Assembly: GCA_944327425.1 (NCBI GenBank)
Contig: CALVHJ010000010.1
Location: 1-22,219 of the forward strand
Source of the DNA: an uncultured Bacilli bacterium
GTDB taxonomy: Bacteria; Bacillota_I; Bacilli_A; RF39; UBA660
Length of the DNA stretch: 22,219 nt
Reading direction: 5' to 3'
Shown here one piece after another: positions 15,332 through 22,219 of the stretch. How positions within the stretch are numbered: the stretch's first letter is position 1; each line of letters starts with the position of its first letter. The notes beneath the pieces were generated by a model. It saw only the letters and a program-made list of their open reading frames with translations, made no database searches and had not been told where the DNA came from. A program made the translations under genes and the position numbers.

Positions 15332-15368
15332 TTTTAACAAATTTATCTTAAAAAGACAAGACTTACCA

Positions 15369-15575
15369 TTAATTGTCATTACTGCATGATCCTCGCCATA
15401 TGATTTTATCATTATCGCCATATACAGCACAAATAGTAGCGTCTTCGTTACATATTGCCCTTTCACAATAATTTTCAATTTGTTTAGGCATTAAAAGAAA
15501 TAATAAAGTTACTTCAATGATAACAAAAACAACTATAATAATTAGAAAAGTACGAAGCTTAATTTCTTTATTCAT
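15369..15575 (-). CDS. Small membrane-anchored cysteine-containing protein
   Basis: 68 aa. A charged MNKEIKLR N-terminus leads into one hydrophobic helix (about residues 9-30). A short extracytoplasmic-looking tail with four cysteines (C37, C42, C49, C64) and the block ENYCERAICNEDATICAVYG ends IIWRGSCSNDN. Regular cysteine spacing on the outer side suggests disulfides or metal binding; this is inference. It starts 4 bases after the stop of another tiny membrane ORF and ends 63 bases before ruvX. I do not recognise a named family. An overlapping ORF in another frame (15293-15478) lacks these coding features. Confidence 0.65.
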   Translation of the reverse strand: MNKEIKLRTFLIIIVVFVIIEVTLLFLLMPKQIENYCERAICNEDATICAVYGDNDKIIWRGSCSNDN

Positions 15576-15579
15576 TTTA

Positions 15580-15696
15580 TCACCACCATATTTTAAAAAT
15601 TAAAAAAACAAATAGTAAAATACATAAGCCAAAAAATAAAGCTTCATATAGTTTAATAGTTTTTTGTTTATTGTCTTTTTTTTGATTTTTTTGCAT
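15580..15696 (-). CDS. 38-aa single-span membrane protein
   Basis: ATG at 15696, TGA at 15580-15582. The protein starts MQKNQKKDNKQKTIKLYEAL, highly basic, then has a hydrophobic helix FFGLCILLFVFLIFKIW ending in Trp-Trp. A GAGG sequence lies 8 bases before the ATG. The stop is followed immediately by TAA and then, 4 bases after TGA, the ATG of the next small membrane protein. Positive-inside charge predicts the N-terminus in the cytoplasm. Too short for family recognition, but start signal, composition and operon-like spacing all favour translation. Confidence 0.55.
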   Translation of the reverse strand: MQKNQKKDNKQKTIKLYEALFFGLCILLFVFLIFKIWW

Positions 15697-15834
15697 TATA
15701 TCAACCTCTTTAAAAATATTGTAACATAAAATAGCAGATAAAAAAAGTAAAATAGTAGAGTTTTTTCGGCTCTATGTTTCTATTTAAGCCAAATAGTATT
15801 TTATGCGTGCAAGCTTCTTAAAGATTTAATCTTC

Positions 15835-15871
15835 AAAAAAAGACTAAGATGTAATTAATTCAACATCTTAG
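15835..15871 (-). terminator. Intrinsic terminator of ppdK
   Basis: Perfect 9-bp stem CTAAGATGT/ACATCTTAG (plus-strand arms 15844-15852 and 15863-15871) with a 10-base loop. On the minus strand it is followed by TC and a run of seven T. No T-run follows on the plus strand, so it acts for minus-strand transcription. Confidence 0.85.
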
Positions 15872-15906
15872 CCTAATTTATATATAAATATTAATGATTA
15901 TTTTTT

Positions 15907-15990
15907 TTACTTTGCCTTTTTATATTCAGGAATTACATCACAATACCTAAATAAGTCATCTTTTGTAATGATTATGCGAGTTAAAAGCAC
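15907..15990 (-). pseudogene. Short open frame after ppdK, possible gene remnant
   Basis: From a GTG at 15990 to TAA at 15907-15909: 27 codons with a protein-like tail TKDDLFRYCDVIPEYKKAK. The frame stays open back to a TAA at 16007-16009 inside the ppdK end, with no ribosome binding site. The tail reads like the C-terminus of a real protein with normal codon use, so I suspect a remnant of a lost gene rather than an expressed peptide. Chance cannot be excluded at this length. Confidence 0.25.
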
Positions 15991-16001
15991 TTCGGTATTT
16001 G

Positions 16002-18638
16002 CTATTTACTTGTCTTTCCAGACTTGATCACTGCTTGAGCTGCAGCAAGTCTAGCAATAGGAACTCTAAATGGACTACATGATACATAATCAAGTCCTAC
16101 ACTTTCACAGAACTCAATACTAGCAGGGTCTCCACCATGTTCACCGCATATTCCTAAATGAATATTTGGTCTAGTTCTTCTACCTTTTTCTACAGCAATA
16201 CGCACAAGTTCACCAACACCTTCAGTATCTACTTTGGCAAATGGATCAGACTCAAAAATTTGATTTTTGTAATAATCATTCAAGAACTTGCCAGCATCAT
16301 CTCTTGAGAATCCATAAGTCATTTGAGTTAAGTCGTTTGTTCCGAATGAGAAGAATTCAGCATATTCAGCTATTTTGTCAGCGGTTAGGGCTGCTCTTGG
16401 TATTTCAATCATTGTTCCTACATGATAAGTTAAATCAACATCAGCTTCTTTAATTAATCTGTCTGCTTCTTCACAAACTATATCACGAACAAATTTAAGT
16501 TCTTTAGCATCACCAACTAAAGGAATCATAATTTCTGGGGTTACTTCTATACCTTCCCGACCTACATTAATAGCAGCTTCAATAACAGCTCTAGTTTGCA
16601 TTCTCGCTATTTCTGGATAAGTTATGGCTAGACGACAACCTCTATGTCCCATCATTGGGTTAAATTCTTTTAAAGATTCTACTCTTTTCTTTAAAGCTTC
16701 AAAACTCATGCTTAAACTTTCGGCTAGAGGTTTAATTTCTTCGTCAGTATGTGGTAAAAATTCATGTAAAGGTGGATCTAAGAAACGAATAGTAACACTA
16801 TATGGAGACATGGCTTTAAATAGTTCTTCAAAGTCTCCTCTTTGATATGGAAGAATGTCTTCTAAAGCGGCCTCTCTTTGTTCTAAAGTTTCAGCTGTTA
16901 TCATTTTTCTAAAATTAAATATTCTATCACTTTCAAAGAACATATGCTCTGTACGGCATAAGCCAATTCCTTCAGCTCCAAATTTACGAGCTTGTATAGC
17001 ATCTCTTGGGGTATCGGCATTGGTACGAACTTTCATTCTTCGCATCTCATCAGCCCAAGTCATGAATGTTTCAAAATCGCCACTAATACTTGGTTCTTCT
17101 GTAGTAATTAAACCATCATAAACTAAGCCAGTTGAACCATCTAAACTTATTTCATCACCTTCATGATAAACTTTACCTTCTTTCGTAGTTAGTGTCTTAG
17201 CTTCTTCATCAATATTAAGTTCGCCACAACCAGAAACACAACAACGTCCCATACCACGTGCAACAACAGCAGCATGGCTTGTCATACCACCACGGATGGT
17301 AAGTATTCCCTCAGCATGATTCATTCCTTCAATATCTTCTGGTGATGTTTCAAGTCTTACTAATATCGTTTTTTCGCCCATATTAGCATGTTCAGTAACA
17401 TCTTCAGCTGAAAAATAAATTTTACCAGCTCCAGCTCCTGGAGATGCAGCAAGACCACTAGCAATTACTTTACCATTTTTAAGAGCTTCAGCATTGAAGG
17501 TTGGATGAAGTAGGCTATCTAGTTGTTTTGGTTCAACTTTAAGTAAAGCTTCTTCTTTGGTGATTAAACCTTCATTAACTAAATCAACAGCTATTTTTAA
17601 AGCAGCAGTAGCTGTTCTCTTACCATTTCTCGTTTGAAGCATGAAAAGTTTGCCATTTTCGATGGTAAATTCCATATCTTGCATATCTTTGTAATGATTT
17701 TCCAAAATTTTGGCAATTTTAGAGAACTCTTGATATACTTCTGGCATATCGCTTTCAAGTCTACTTATTGGTTCTGGGGTCCGAATGCCGGCTACAACAT
17801 CTTCACCTTGAGCATTAATTAAGTACTCACCATAAAGTTTATTTTCTCCAGTTGCAGGGTTTCTAGTAAAAGCAACCCCAGTACCAGAAGTATTACCTCT
17901 ATTTCCATAAACCATTTCTTGAACATTAACGGCCGTACCCCAACTAGATGGAATATCATTCATTCGTCTATAATATATAGCTCTTTCATTATTCCAACTT
18001 CTGAATACAGCAGTAACAGCTTCAATTAATTGAACTTTTGGATCTTGAGAAAATTCTTCTTTAGCTATTTACTTATAGATTTTTTTAAATTCGTTAGTTA
18101 CTTCTACCATATCTTCATCCGTTAGATCTGTATCAAATTTAGCATTCTTAGCTTCTTTTATCTCATCTAAACGACGTTCAAAACTTGATTTTGGGTATCC
18201 TTTAACAACATCAGCAAACATTTGAATAAAACGACGATATGAGTCATAAACAAAACGTTTGTTATTAGTAAGTTTAGTAAATCCTATAGCTACTTCATCA
18301 TTTAAACCTAAATTTAAAACGGTGTCCATCATACCTGGCATACTAGCTCTAGCACCACTTCTAACACTTACTAAAAGAGGATTATCTTTATCACCTAAAG
18401 TTTTACCTGTAATATGTTCTAGTTCTTCTAATTTAGTATAAATTTCTTCTTTAATAGCTTCATCTATTACTTCTTTATCTTCATAATATTTATTACAAGC
18501 TTCAGTTGTAACAGTAAAACCTCTAGGAACAGGAAGTCCAATAGAAGTCATTTCGGCTAAATTAGCACCCTTTCCTCCTAATAAATCTCTCATGTCTTTA
18601 TTACCTTCACTAAAAAGGTATACATATTTTTTTTCCAT
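16002..18638 (-). pseudogene. ppdK: Pyruvate, phosphate dikinase, interrupted by one in-frame TAA
   Basis: PPDK interconverts pyruvate + ATP + Pi and PEP + AMP + PPi. Codons 1-189 (18638-18072) are open, codon 190 is TAA (18069-18071), and the same frame continues IAKEEFSQDPKVQLIEAV through to the normal end: 878 codons with no indel. The nucleotide-binding part has KGANLAEM and SVRSGARASMPGMMD. The phosphohistidine falls exactly on 455 in GGMTSHAAVVARGMG and the catalytic Cys on 831 in LGICGEHGG, the Clostridium symbiosum numbering. TAA stands where homologues usually have Glu (YK-E), so a GAA to TAA change explains it. A downstream ATG at 17963 has no ribosome binding site, making reinitiation unlikely. 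Alternatives are readthrough, a two-part enzyme, or a sequencing error. Strong promoter and AAGGAGG upstream; terminator downstream. Confidence 0.88.
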
Positions 18639-18668
18639 ATTGCCTCCTTAAAATTATGGTACGAACAT

Positions 18669-18697
18669 ATTATAGCACGCTAGAAAGTTAGCAACAA
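18669..18697 (-). promoter_or_regulatory. ppdK promoter
   Basis: Minus strand TTGTTG (18692-18697), 17-base spacer, consensus TATAAT (18669-18674). An AAGGAGG ribosome binding site then lies 4 bases before the ATG at 18638. These signals look intact, so the broken gene is probably still transcribed and its 5' part translated. Confidence 0.7.
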
Positions 18698-18734
18698 GAA
18701 ATAGACAAAAGATTTACAAAAAATAGACATTTAA

Positions 18735-18755
18735 AAACTCATTTTTCATGAGTTT
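18735..18755 (-). terminator. Intrinsic terminator of the ackA-nrnA unit
   Basis: AAACTCAT/ATGAGTTT, a perfect 8-bp stem with a 5-base loop. On the minus strand the arm ends in TTT and continues TT, a short T-tract. The hairpin overlaps the stop codon of the DHH gene (18754-18756). Confidence 0.65.
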
Positions 18756-19737
18756 ATATATTACTGATGCTCGCTCTTTTATAATTTTCGCAAAGTTCAT
18801 CTAAATCTTTGATAAAATTATCAATATCTTCTTTACTAGTAATTCTGGCACCACTAGCATATTTGTGGCCACCACCATTATATTTGCTAGCAGTCTCATT
18901 AACAACAGGGCCATGAGAACGTATACTTACTTTATAAACATTATTTTTAATATCTTCGGTAATAAATGTCCAGACAATTACTTCTCTAATAAAATTAAAA
19001 TTGTTAATTAAATTAGCTGGGGTTGCTAAATCAACATTATATTCTTTAATAATATCACTAGGAATAATTATATATCCAAGGCCATTTTCTGTAACTGTCA
19101 TATTAGTGGCTAAATAACCTTGAAATCTAACTTCATCTAAACTGCGATCATATAAATAGTTATATAAAGATGTAAATTCAAGTTTGCTAGCTTTAATTAA
19201 ATCATGAACTATTTGAAAAGTTTTATTACTCGTGTAGGATAGTAAGAAACGATCACTATCAGAGACAATACCTAGATAAAGGTTACCCGCAATTTTGGTA
19301 TCGAGTTTAAGGGGAGTTTTTAAAATAAGTTCAGCAATCATTTGACAGGTCGAGCAACTAGTCTCATCAGTCCAATCAACAGGTCCTTTGATATCTTCAG
19401 CAGGATGATGATCTATTTTTAATATTTCTTTGTAATTTAAGCCTTCAATTCCATCAACTCGAGATATATTGGGAACATCTAATACTATTAAAAGACAATT
19501 ATCGTAATTTTCATTATCAATTTTATCTAAGATACCATAATATTTGAATTTAGATACACTTAGTCCTACGGCATAAACTTCTTTTTCTGGAAAAGTGATG
19601 CGAATAGAATCACGAAGAGCCGTAGTAGATGCTATCGCATCAGGATCTGGGCCAACATGACGGGCAATAATGATTTTTTGATATTCTTTAATTTTTTTAT
19701 ATACTTTTTTGATAATATTATTATTAATTTTTATCAC
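18754..19737 (-). CDS. DHH/DHHA1 phosphoesterase, NrnA-like (oligoribonuclease / pAp phosphatase type)
   Basis: 327 aa. DHH-domain metal motifs are ARHVGPDPDAIAS (about 25-37), LIVLDVPNISR, KIDHHPAED and GIVSDSDRFLL. The DHHA1 domain carries the RNA-binding signature KYNGGGHKYASGA near the C-terminus. Such proteins degrade nanoRNAs, pApA or pAp in the cytoplasm. The start is GTG at 19737, 14 bases inside the 3' end of ackA; there is no ATG nearby and the upstream TAGTAGGTG gives only a poor binding site, so initiation probably depends on coupling to ackA. NrnA, cyclic-dinucleotide-linked GdpP-type and MgpA-type enzymes share the fold; the absence of membrane and PAS domains excludes GdpP. Confidence 0.9.
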   Translation of the reverse strand: MIKINNNIIKKVYKKIKEYQKIIIARHVGPDPDAIASTTALRDSIRITFPEKEVYAVGLSVSKFKYYGILDKIDNENYDNCLLIVLDVPNISRVDGIEGLNYKEILKIDHHPAEDIKGPVDWTDETSCSTCQMIAELILKTPLKLDTKIAGNLYLGIVSDSDRFLLSYTSNKTFQIVHDLIKASKLEFTSLYNYLYDRSLDEVRFQGYLATNMTVTENGLGYIIIPSDIIKEYNVDLATPANLINNFNFIREVIVWTFITEDIKNNVYKVSIRSHGPVVNETASKYNGGGHKYASGARITSKEDIDNFIKDLDELCENYKRASISNI

Positions 19738-20911
19738 CTACTATAATATTGTAAGTATCTAGAGCTATCATAAGTTCTTCGTTAGTTGGAACAACATATA
19801 CTAATATCTTAGAATCATCAGTACTGATTTTTCTAAATTCACCACGAAAATCATTTAGCTTATCATCTATGTAGACACCTAAAGAATGAATACGATCAAT
19901 TATCATTTTACGCATTGTTTTACTATTTTCACCAACGCCAGCGGTTAACACAATAGCATCAGCTCCATCTAATAAATTGTTGTACACGGCTATATAATTA
20001 GCTATTTTTTGAGCATACATTTCCTCAGCTAATATGCATCTTGGATCACCATTTAAAGCTCCACTCTCAACATCTCTTGAATCACTACTTATGCCACTTA
20101 TACCAAGAAGACCACTATTTTTGTTTAACATGGTGATAATTTCATCAGCACTCTTATTTAGTTTTTTCATGATAAAAGGAATGATACTAGGATCAATATC
20201 CCCACTACGACTTCCCATCATAATCCCAGCTAGAGGAGTAAATCCCATAGTTGTATCAACAACTTTGCCATTTTTTATAGCACATAAAGAGCCACCATTT
20301 CCTATATGACAACTAATGATTTTGATGTCTGGACCTAAAGCTTCACTCATAACTTTAGATATGTATTTGTGGCTAGTACCATGGAAACCATATTTTCTAA
20401 TACCATATAATTCATACCATTCATAAGGAACTGGATATAAGTATTCTTTTTCTTCCATTGTTTGATGAAAAGCTGTATCAAAAACACCAACATTAATTAC
20501 ATTAGGAAGAGCTTTAATAAATGATGATGCTCCCATAAGATTAGCAGGATTATGAAGAGGTCCTAATTCATTATATTTAGATATCTCTTTTACTATTTCC
20601 TCGCTAAGAACTGTTGGTTCACTAAATTCTTGAGCTCCGTGTAAAATCCGATGGCCAACCCCTTCTATTTCATCTAAGGAGTTAATAATACCAAGCTCTA
20701 TTAGCTCACTCATTAACTTATTAACGGCAATACTATGATCTTTTAAATCATATTCCTTAGTTATTTTTTCACCATTATATTTGATAGTATAAAAACTATC
20801 ATTTAAGCCAATTTTTTCAAATAGTCCACTGGCAATCACTTTTTCTTCTGGCATTTCAAATAAAGAAAACTTTAGGGATGAACTACCAGCATTTACTGTT
20901 AATATTTTCAT
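19724..20911 (-). CDS. ackA: Acetate kinase
   Basis: Converts acetyl phosphate + ADP to acetate + ATP. ASKHA-fold motifs: ILTVNAGSSSLKFSLFEM at the N-terminus, GHRILHGAQEF, NVGVFDTAFHQTM with the catalytic Asp, YGFHGTSHKYIS, ISCHIGNGGSLCAIKNGKVVDTTMGFTPLAGIMMGSRSGDIDP, LTAGVGENS and the late PTNEELMIA. Length 395 is typical. A GAGGTG binding site lies 8 bases before the ATG at 20911. It is the first gene of a two-gene unit with the DHH gene. Beside PPDK it fits a fermentative ATP-yielding metabolism. Confidence 0.97.
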   Translation of the reverse strand: MKILTVNAGSSSLKFSLFEMPEEKVIASGLFEKIGLNDSFYTIKYNGEKITKEYDLKDHSIAVNKLMSELIELGIINSLDEIEGVGHRILHGAQEFSEPTVLSEEIVKEISKYNELGPLHNPANLMGASSFIKALPNVINVGVFDTAFHQTMEEKEYLYPVPYEWYELYGIRKYGFHGTSHKYISKVMSEALGPDIKIISCHIGNGGSLCAIKNGKVVDTTMGFTPLAGIMMGSRSGDIDPSIIPFIMKKLNKSADEIITMLNKNSGLLGISGISSDSRDVESGALNGDPRCILAEEMYAQKIANYIAVYNNLLDGADAIVLTAGVGENSKTMRKMIIDRIHSLGVYIDDKLNDFRGEFRKISTDDSKILVYVVPTNEELMIALDTYNIIVGDKN

Positions 20912-20933
20912 TTTTCTTTCACCTCATGACCTT

Positions 20934-20939
20934 ATTATA
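20934..20939 (-). promoter_or_regulatory. Candidate -10 of ackA
   Basis: Consensus TATAAT on the minus strand 22 bases before the ackA start. The matching -35 position reads TAGCAT, weak, and the spacer contains a 10-T run that also serves as the T-tract of the upstream terminator. Confidence 0.4.
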
Positions 20940-20940
20940 C

Positions 20941-20982
20941 AAAAAAAAAAGAAATAATGCTACCTTTTTAGTAATTTTATTT
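20941..20982 (-). terminator. Probable intrinsic terminator of the InlB-repeat gene
   Basis: AAATAA/TTATTT (plus-strand arms 20952-20957 and 20977-20982) plus an inner TAC/GTA pairing, followed on the minus strand by a run of ten T (20941-20950). The stem is AT-rich with an internal loop, so the long T-tract is the main support. Confidence 0.5.
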
Positions 20983-20989
20983 AAGTCAT

Positions 20990-21490
20990 TTAGGCTTTTT
21001 CATATTTGGCAATAAAGGTCATATTGCTGGTAATTGGCGTTTTAAAATCGAAGGCTTTATTGTGATAATACCAGCCTATAAAGTTGTAGCCTTCTTTTAT
21101 AGGTGTTGGTATGCTTTTTAACTCTTCACCTTCTTTTATAGTTATATCAGAAATAACATTACCACCTAAAGAATCAAATGATAAAGTATAGACTGTTTCT
21201 TTTTCTTCTTGCCAATGAGCTGTTAAGGTTATATTTTCCTCTATTTTGGTATTAAAATCAAATTTTTCTGAATCTAGGTACCAACCTAAAAATATGTAAC
21301 CTTCTTTGGTGGGATTATCAGGTTTTTCAACAGTTCTTTTTAAACCAGTATTAAGAGGTTTAATTATGTTTCCCCCATTAGAGTTAAAGACTACTTGATA
21401 ACCTTCTTTGTTTAAATAAAAATAAATTCCCCCACTTATTAAAATAATAGCAAATAAAATAATACAACTATATTTAATAACTCTTTTCAT
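20990..21490 (-). CDS. Small membrane-anchored protein with two InlB B-repeats (Flg_new)
   Basis: 166 aa from the ATG at 21490, which follows AAAGGTG by 4 bases; the GTG at 21499 lies in the binding site. A basic start MKRVIKYS and one hydrophobic helix (about 7-26) precede two beta-rich repeats of about 60 aa. Each repeat has the family pattern VxFxSxGGN, then K-GYxFxGWY, an acidic DFxT and a closing ITLTAHW or MTFIAKY. These Listeria-Bacteroides repeats (PF09479) occur in surface proteins of Gram-positives and adopt a beta-grasp-like fold. No LPXTG sorting signal, so it is probably membrane-anchored with repeats outside. Partner unknown. Confidence 0.85.
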   Translation of the reverse strand: MKRVIKYSCIILFAIILISGGIYFYLNKEGYQVVFNSNGGNIIKPLNTGLKRTVEKPDNPTKEGYIFLGWYLDSEKFDFNTKIEENITLTAHWQEEKETVYTLSFDSLGGNVISDITIKEGEELKSIPTPIKEGYNFIGWYYHNKAFDFKTPITSNMTFIAKYEKA

Positions 21491-21557
21491 TATATACACC
21501 TTTATTAGTATAAATAAAAGTTATAAAATCATACTATAAAGCATATTTAATGAGCTT

Positions 21558-22219
21558 TTAATTTTCGCGACTTACATTTAAAACTAGACCAATACATATC
21601 ATACTTATTAATAAACTGGAACCGCCATAAGAAAAGAAAGGAAGAGTTACTCCTGTTACAGGAATTAAACCTACTACGACAGCTAGATTTAAGGCAGCTT
21701 GAATAAATATACCAAAAGCAAGGCCAAAAACTAAGTATTTCTTAAATAGATCATTAGAACTTAAGGCTATTTTAAGTATACGATAAAAAATGAAAAAGAA
21801 AAAACTACAAACTATAATGACTCCTAAAAAACCAAATTCTTCACTTATAATCGAAAAAATAAAATCAGTTTGAGGTTCAGGTAAATAAAAGTGCTTTTGT
21901 CTTGATTTTAAGAATCCTTGGCCTAAAAGTCCCCCAGGACCTATAGCATATAAACTTTGAATAATTTGATAACCACTACCTAAAGGATCACTCCAAGGAT
22001 TTAAGAAAGATATTATTCTGGCCATACGGTAGGGAGCAGCGATAATTAGAGCAACTATGCCGGCAAGGCCTAATACTCCCACCTTTACAAAAAAAGATAT
22101 TTTTAAACCAGAAATAAAGATTAAAGCAATAAGCGTAAGAGCTATAACCATAGCAGTCCCAAAATCCGGTTCGAGCATAATTAAGAGAAAAAACACGCCA
22201 ATAACAATAAAGATGGGAA
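21558..22219 (-). CDS. ftsW: Lipid II polymerase of the SEDS family, FtsW/SpoVE type (5' end outside window)
   Basis: 220 residues, open to the window edge; frame continues through GVFFLLIMLEPDFGTA, so a GTG at 22196 is not the true start. SEDS features: LEPDFGTAMVI, FLNPWSDPLGSGYQIIQSLYAIGPGGLLGQG, SRQKHFYLPEPQTDFIFSIISEEFGFLG and the end GVTLPFFSYGGSSLLISM. Four or five membrane helices are visible. SRQKhFYLPEPqTDFIF is closer to FtsW/SpoVE than to RodA, so septal peptidoglycan polymerisation with a class B PBP is the likely role. RodA cannot be fully excluded from this half. Confidence 0.88.
   Translation of the reverse strand, partial: PIFIVIGVFFLLIMLEPDFGTAMVIALTLIALIFISGLKISFFVKVGVLGLAGIVALIIAAPYRMARIISFLNPWSDPLGSGYQIIQSLYAIGPGGLLGQGFLKSRQKHFYLPEPQTDFIFSIISEEFGFLGVIIVCSFFFFIFYRILKIALSSNDLFKKYLVFGLAFGIFIQAALNLAVVVGLIPVTGVTLPFFSYGGSSLLISMICIGLVLNVSREN

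Larger units (their letters stand above)
15697..16001 (-). other. 305-base intergenic region between ppdK and the small membrane genes
   Basis: It contains the strong ppdK terminator (15835-15871), a candidate extended -10 TGTTACAAT for the small membrane genes (hexamer at 15718-15723, no good -35), and two further short hairpin possibilities: CTATTT/AAATAG around AAGCC at 15780-15796 and TAGAG/CTCTA just below it. Between the ppdK stop and its terminator lies a short open frame described separately (15907-15990). No other gene is visible. Confidence 0.6.

Noticed and set aside
15293..15478. 61-aa minus-strand ORF overlapping the start of ruvX and the small cysteine protein
   Set aside because: It overlaps a better candidate in another frame, lacks a ribosome binding site and has no recognisable composition.
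16241..17822. Several plus-strand ORFs of 60-90 aa inside ppdK
   Set aside because: They are complementary shadows of the conserved PPDK frame, as are similar plus-strand ORFs within topA, rnhB, rbgA and ackA.
17961..17963. Independent start of a C-terminal PPDK protein at the ATG
   Set aside because: No ribosome binding site precedes it, and it lies in the middle of the conserved RRMNDIPSSWG block, 35 codons after the stop.
18069..18071. Alternative genetic code as explanation of the internal ppdK stop
   Set aside because: TAA ends many other genes here (rbgA, rnhB, ackA, greA), and TGA also ends genes, so neither codon is reassigned.
21535..21562. TAAAGC/GCTTTA hairpin between ftsW and the InlB-repeat gene as a terminator
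   Set aside because: The stem is short and no T-run follows on the minus strand; too weak to call.
1..22219. CRISPR arrays, tRNA or rRNA genes, complete insertion sequences
   Set aside because: I looked for regularly spaced repeats, tRNA-like cloverleaf ends and transposase genes with inverted ends and found none; the only spaced repeat is the coding 12-bp array at the left end.

Overview
The window is AT-rich DNA from a low-GC Firmicutes (Bacillota) lineage, probably an uncultured Bacilli/Erysipelotrichia or Mycoplasmatota-adjacent group. That is an inference from base composition, strong AGGAGG-type ribosome binding sites and gene order resembling Bacillus subtilis. TGA is used as a stop (ATGA overlaps at ruvX/yrzB and trhP/trhP; the 38-aa ORF) and Trp is TGG, so the Mycoplasma code does not apply. 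All genes except the partial first one are on the minus strand, so the biological reading order runs from high to low coordinates.

In reading order: (i) 20990-22219, 3' part of ftsW and a small anchored protein with two InlB/Flg_new repeats; (ii) 18754-20911, ackA and an NrnA-like DHH phosphoesterase; (iii) 16002-18638, pyruvate phosphate dikinase (ppdK) interrupted by one in-frame TAA at codon 190, with every key residue otherwise at its canonical number; (iv) 15369-15696, two small single-span membrane proteins; (v) 10444-15305, ruvX, yrzB, mltG, trmR, two U32 proteins (TrhP type) and greA. This matches B. subtilis yrrK-yrzB-yrrL-yrrM-yrrN-yrrO-(udk)-greA without udk, and combines RNase H-fold, peptidoglycan-terminating and tRNA wobble U34 hydroxylation/methoxylation functions; (vi) 9383-10443, rplS with its own promoter and a probable L19 autoregulatory leader, then lepB; (vii) about 5920-9371, an accessory block (a GNAT with an unfamiliar C-terminal domain, a nucleoside deoxyribosyltransferase-like protein, a second GNAT, a RhuM-family protein and a decayed gene remnant); (viii) 322-5855, rbgA, rnhB, an LtaS-like membrane sulfatase-fold enzyme and topA in a tightly overlapped run; (ix) on the plus strand, the 3' end of an Rpn/YhgA-like PD-(D/E)XK nuclease with a 12-bp tandem repeat, converging on topA with a terminator on each side.

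The core is translation and cell-envelope housekeeping: ribosome assembly (rbgA), ribosomal protein, tRNA modification, Gre factor, signal peptidase, septal/peptidoglycan enzymes and a polyanion synthase. PPDK with AckA suggests a fermentative metabolism that gains ATP from PEP and acetyl phosphate. No transfer or ribosomal RNA genes, CRISPR arrays or complete insertion sequences were seen. I found no convincing wholly new system. The best leads are the nonsense codon in ppdK, the small membrane-protein pair before ruvX, the GNAT fusion, and the accessory island with its RhuM gene and decayed neighbour.
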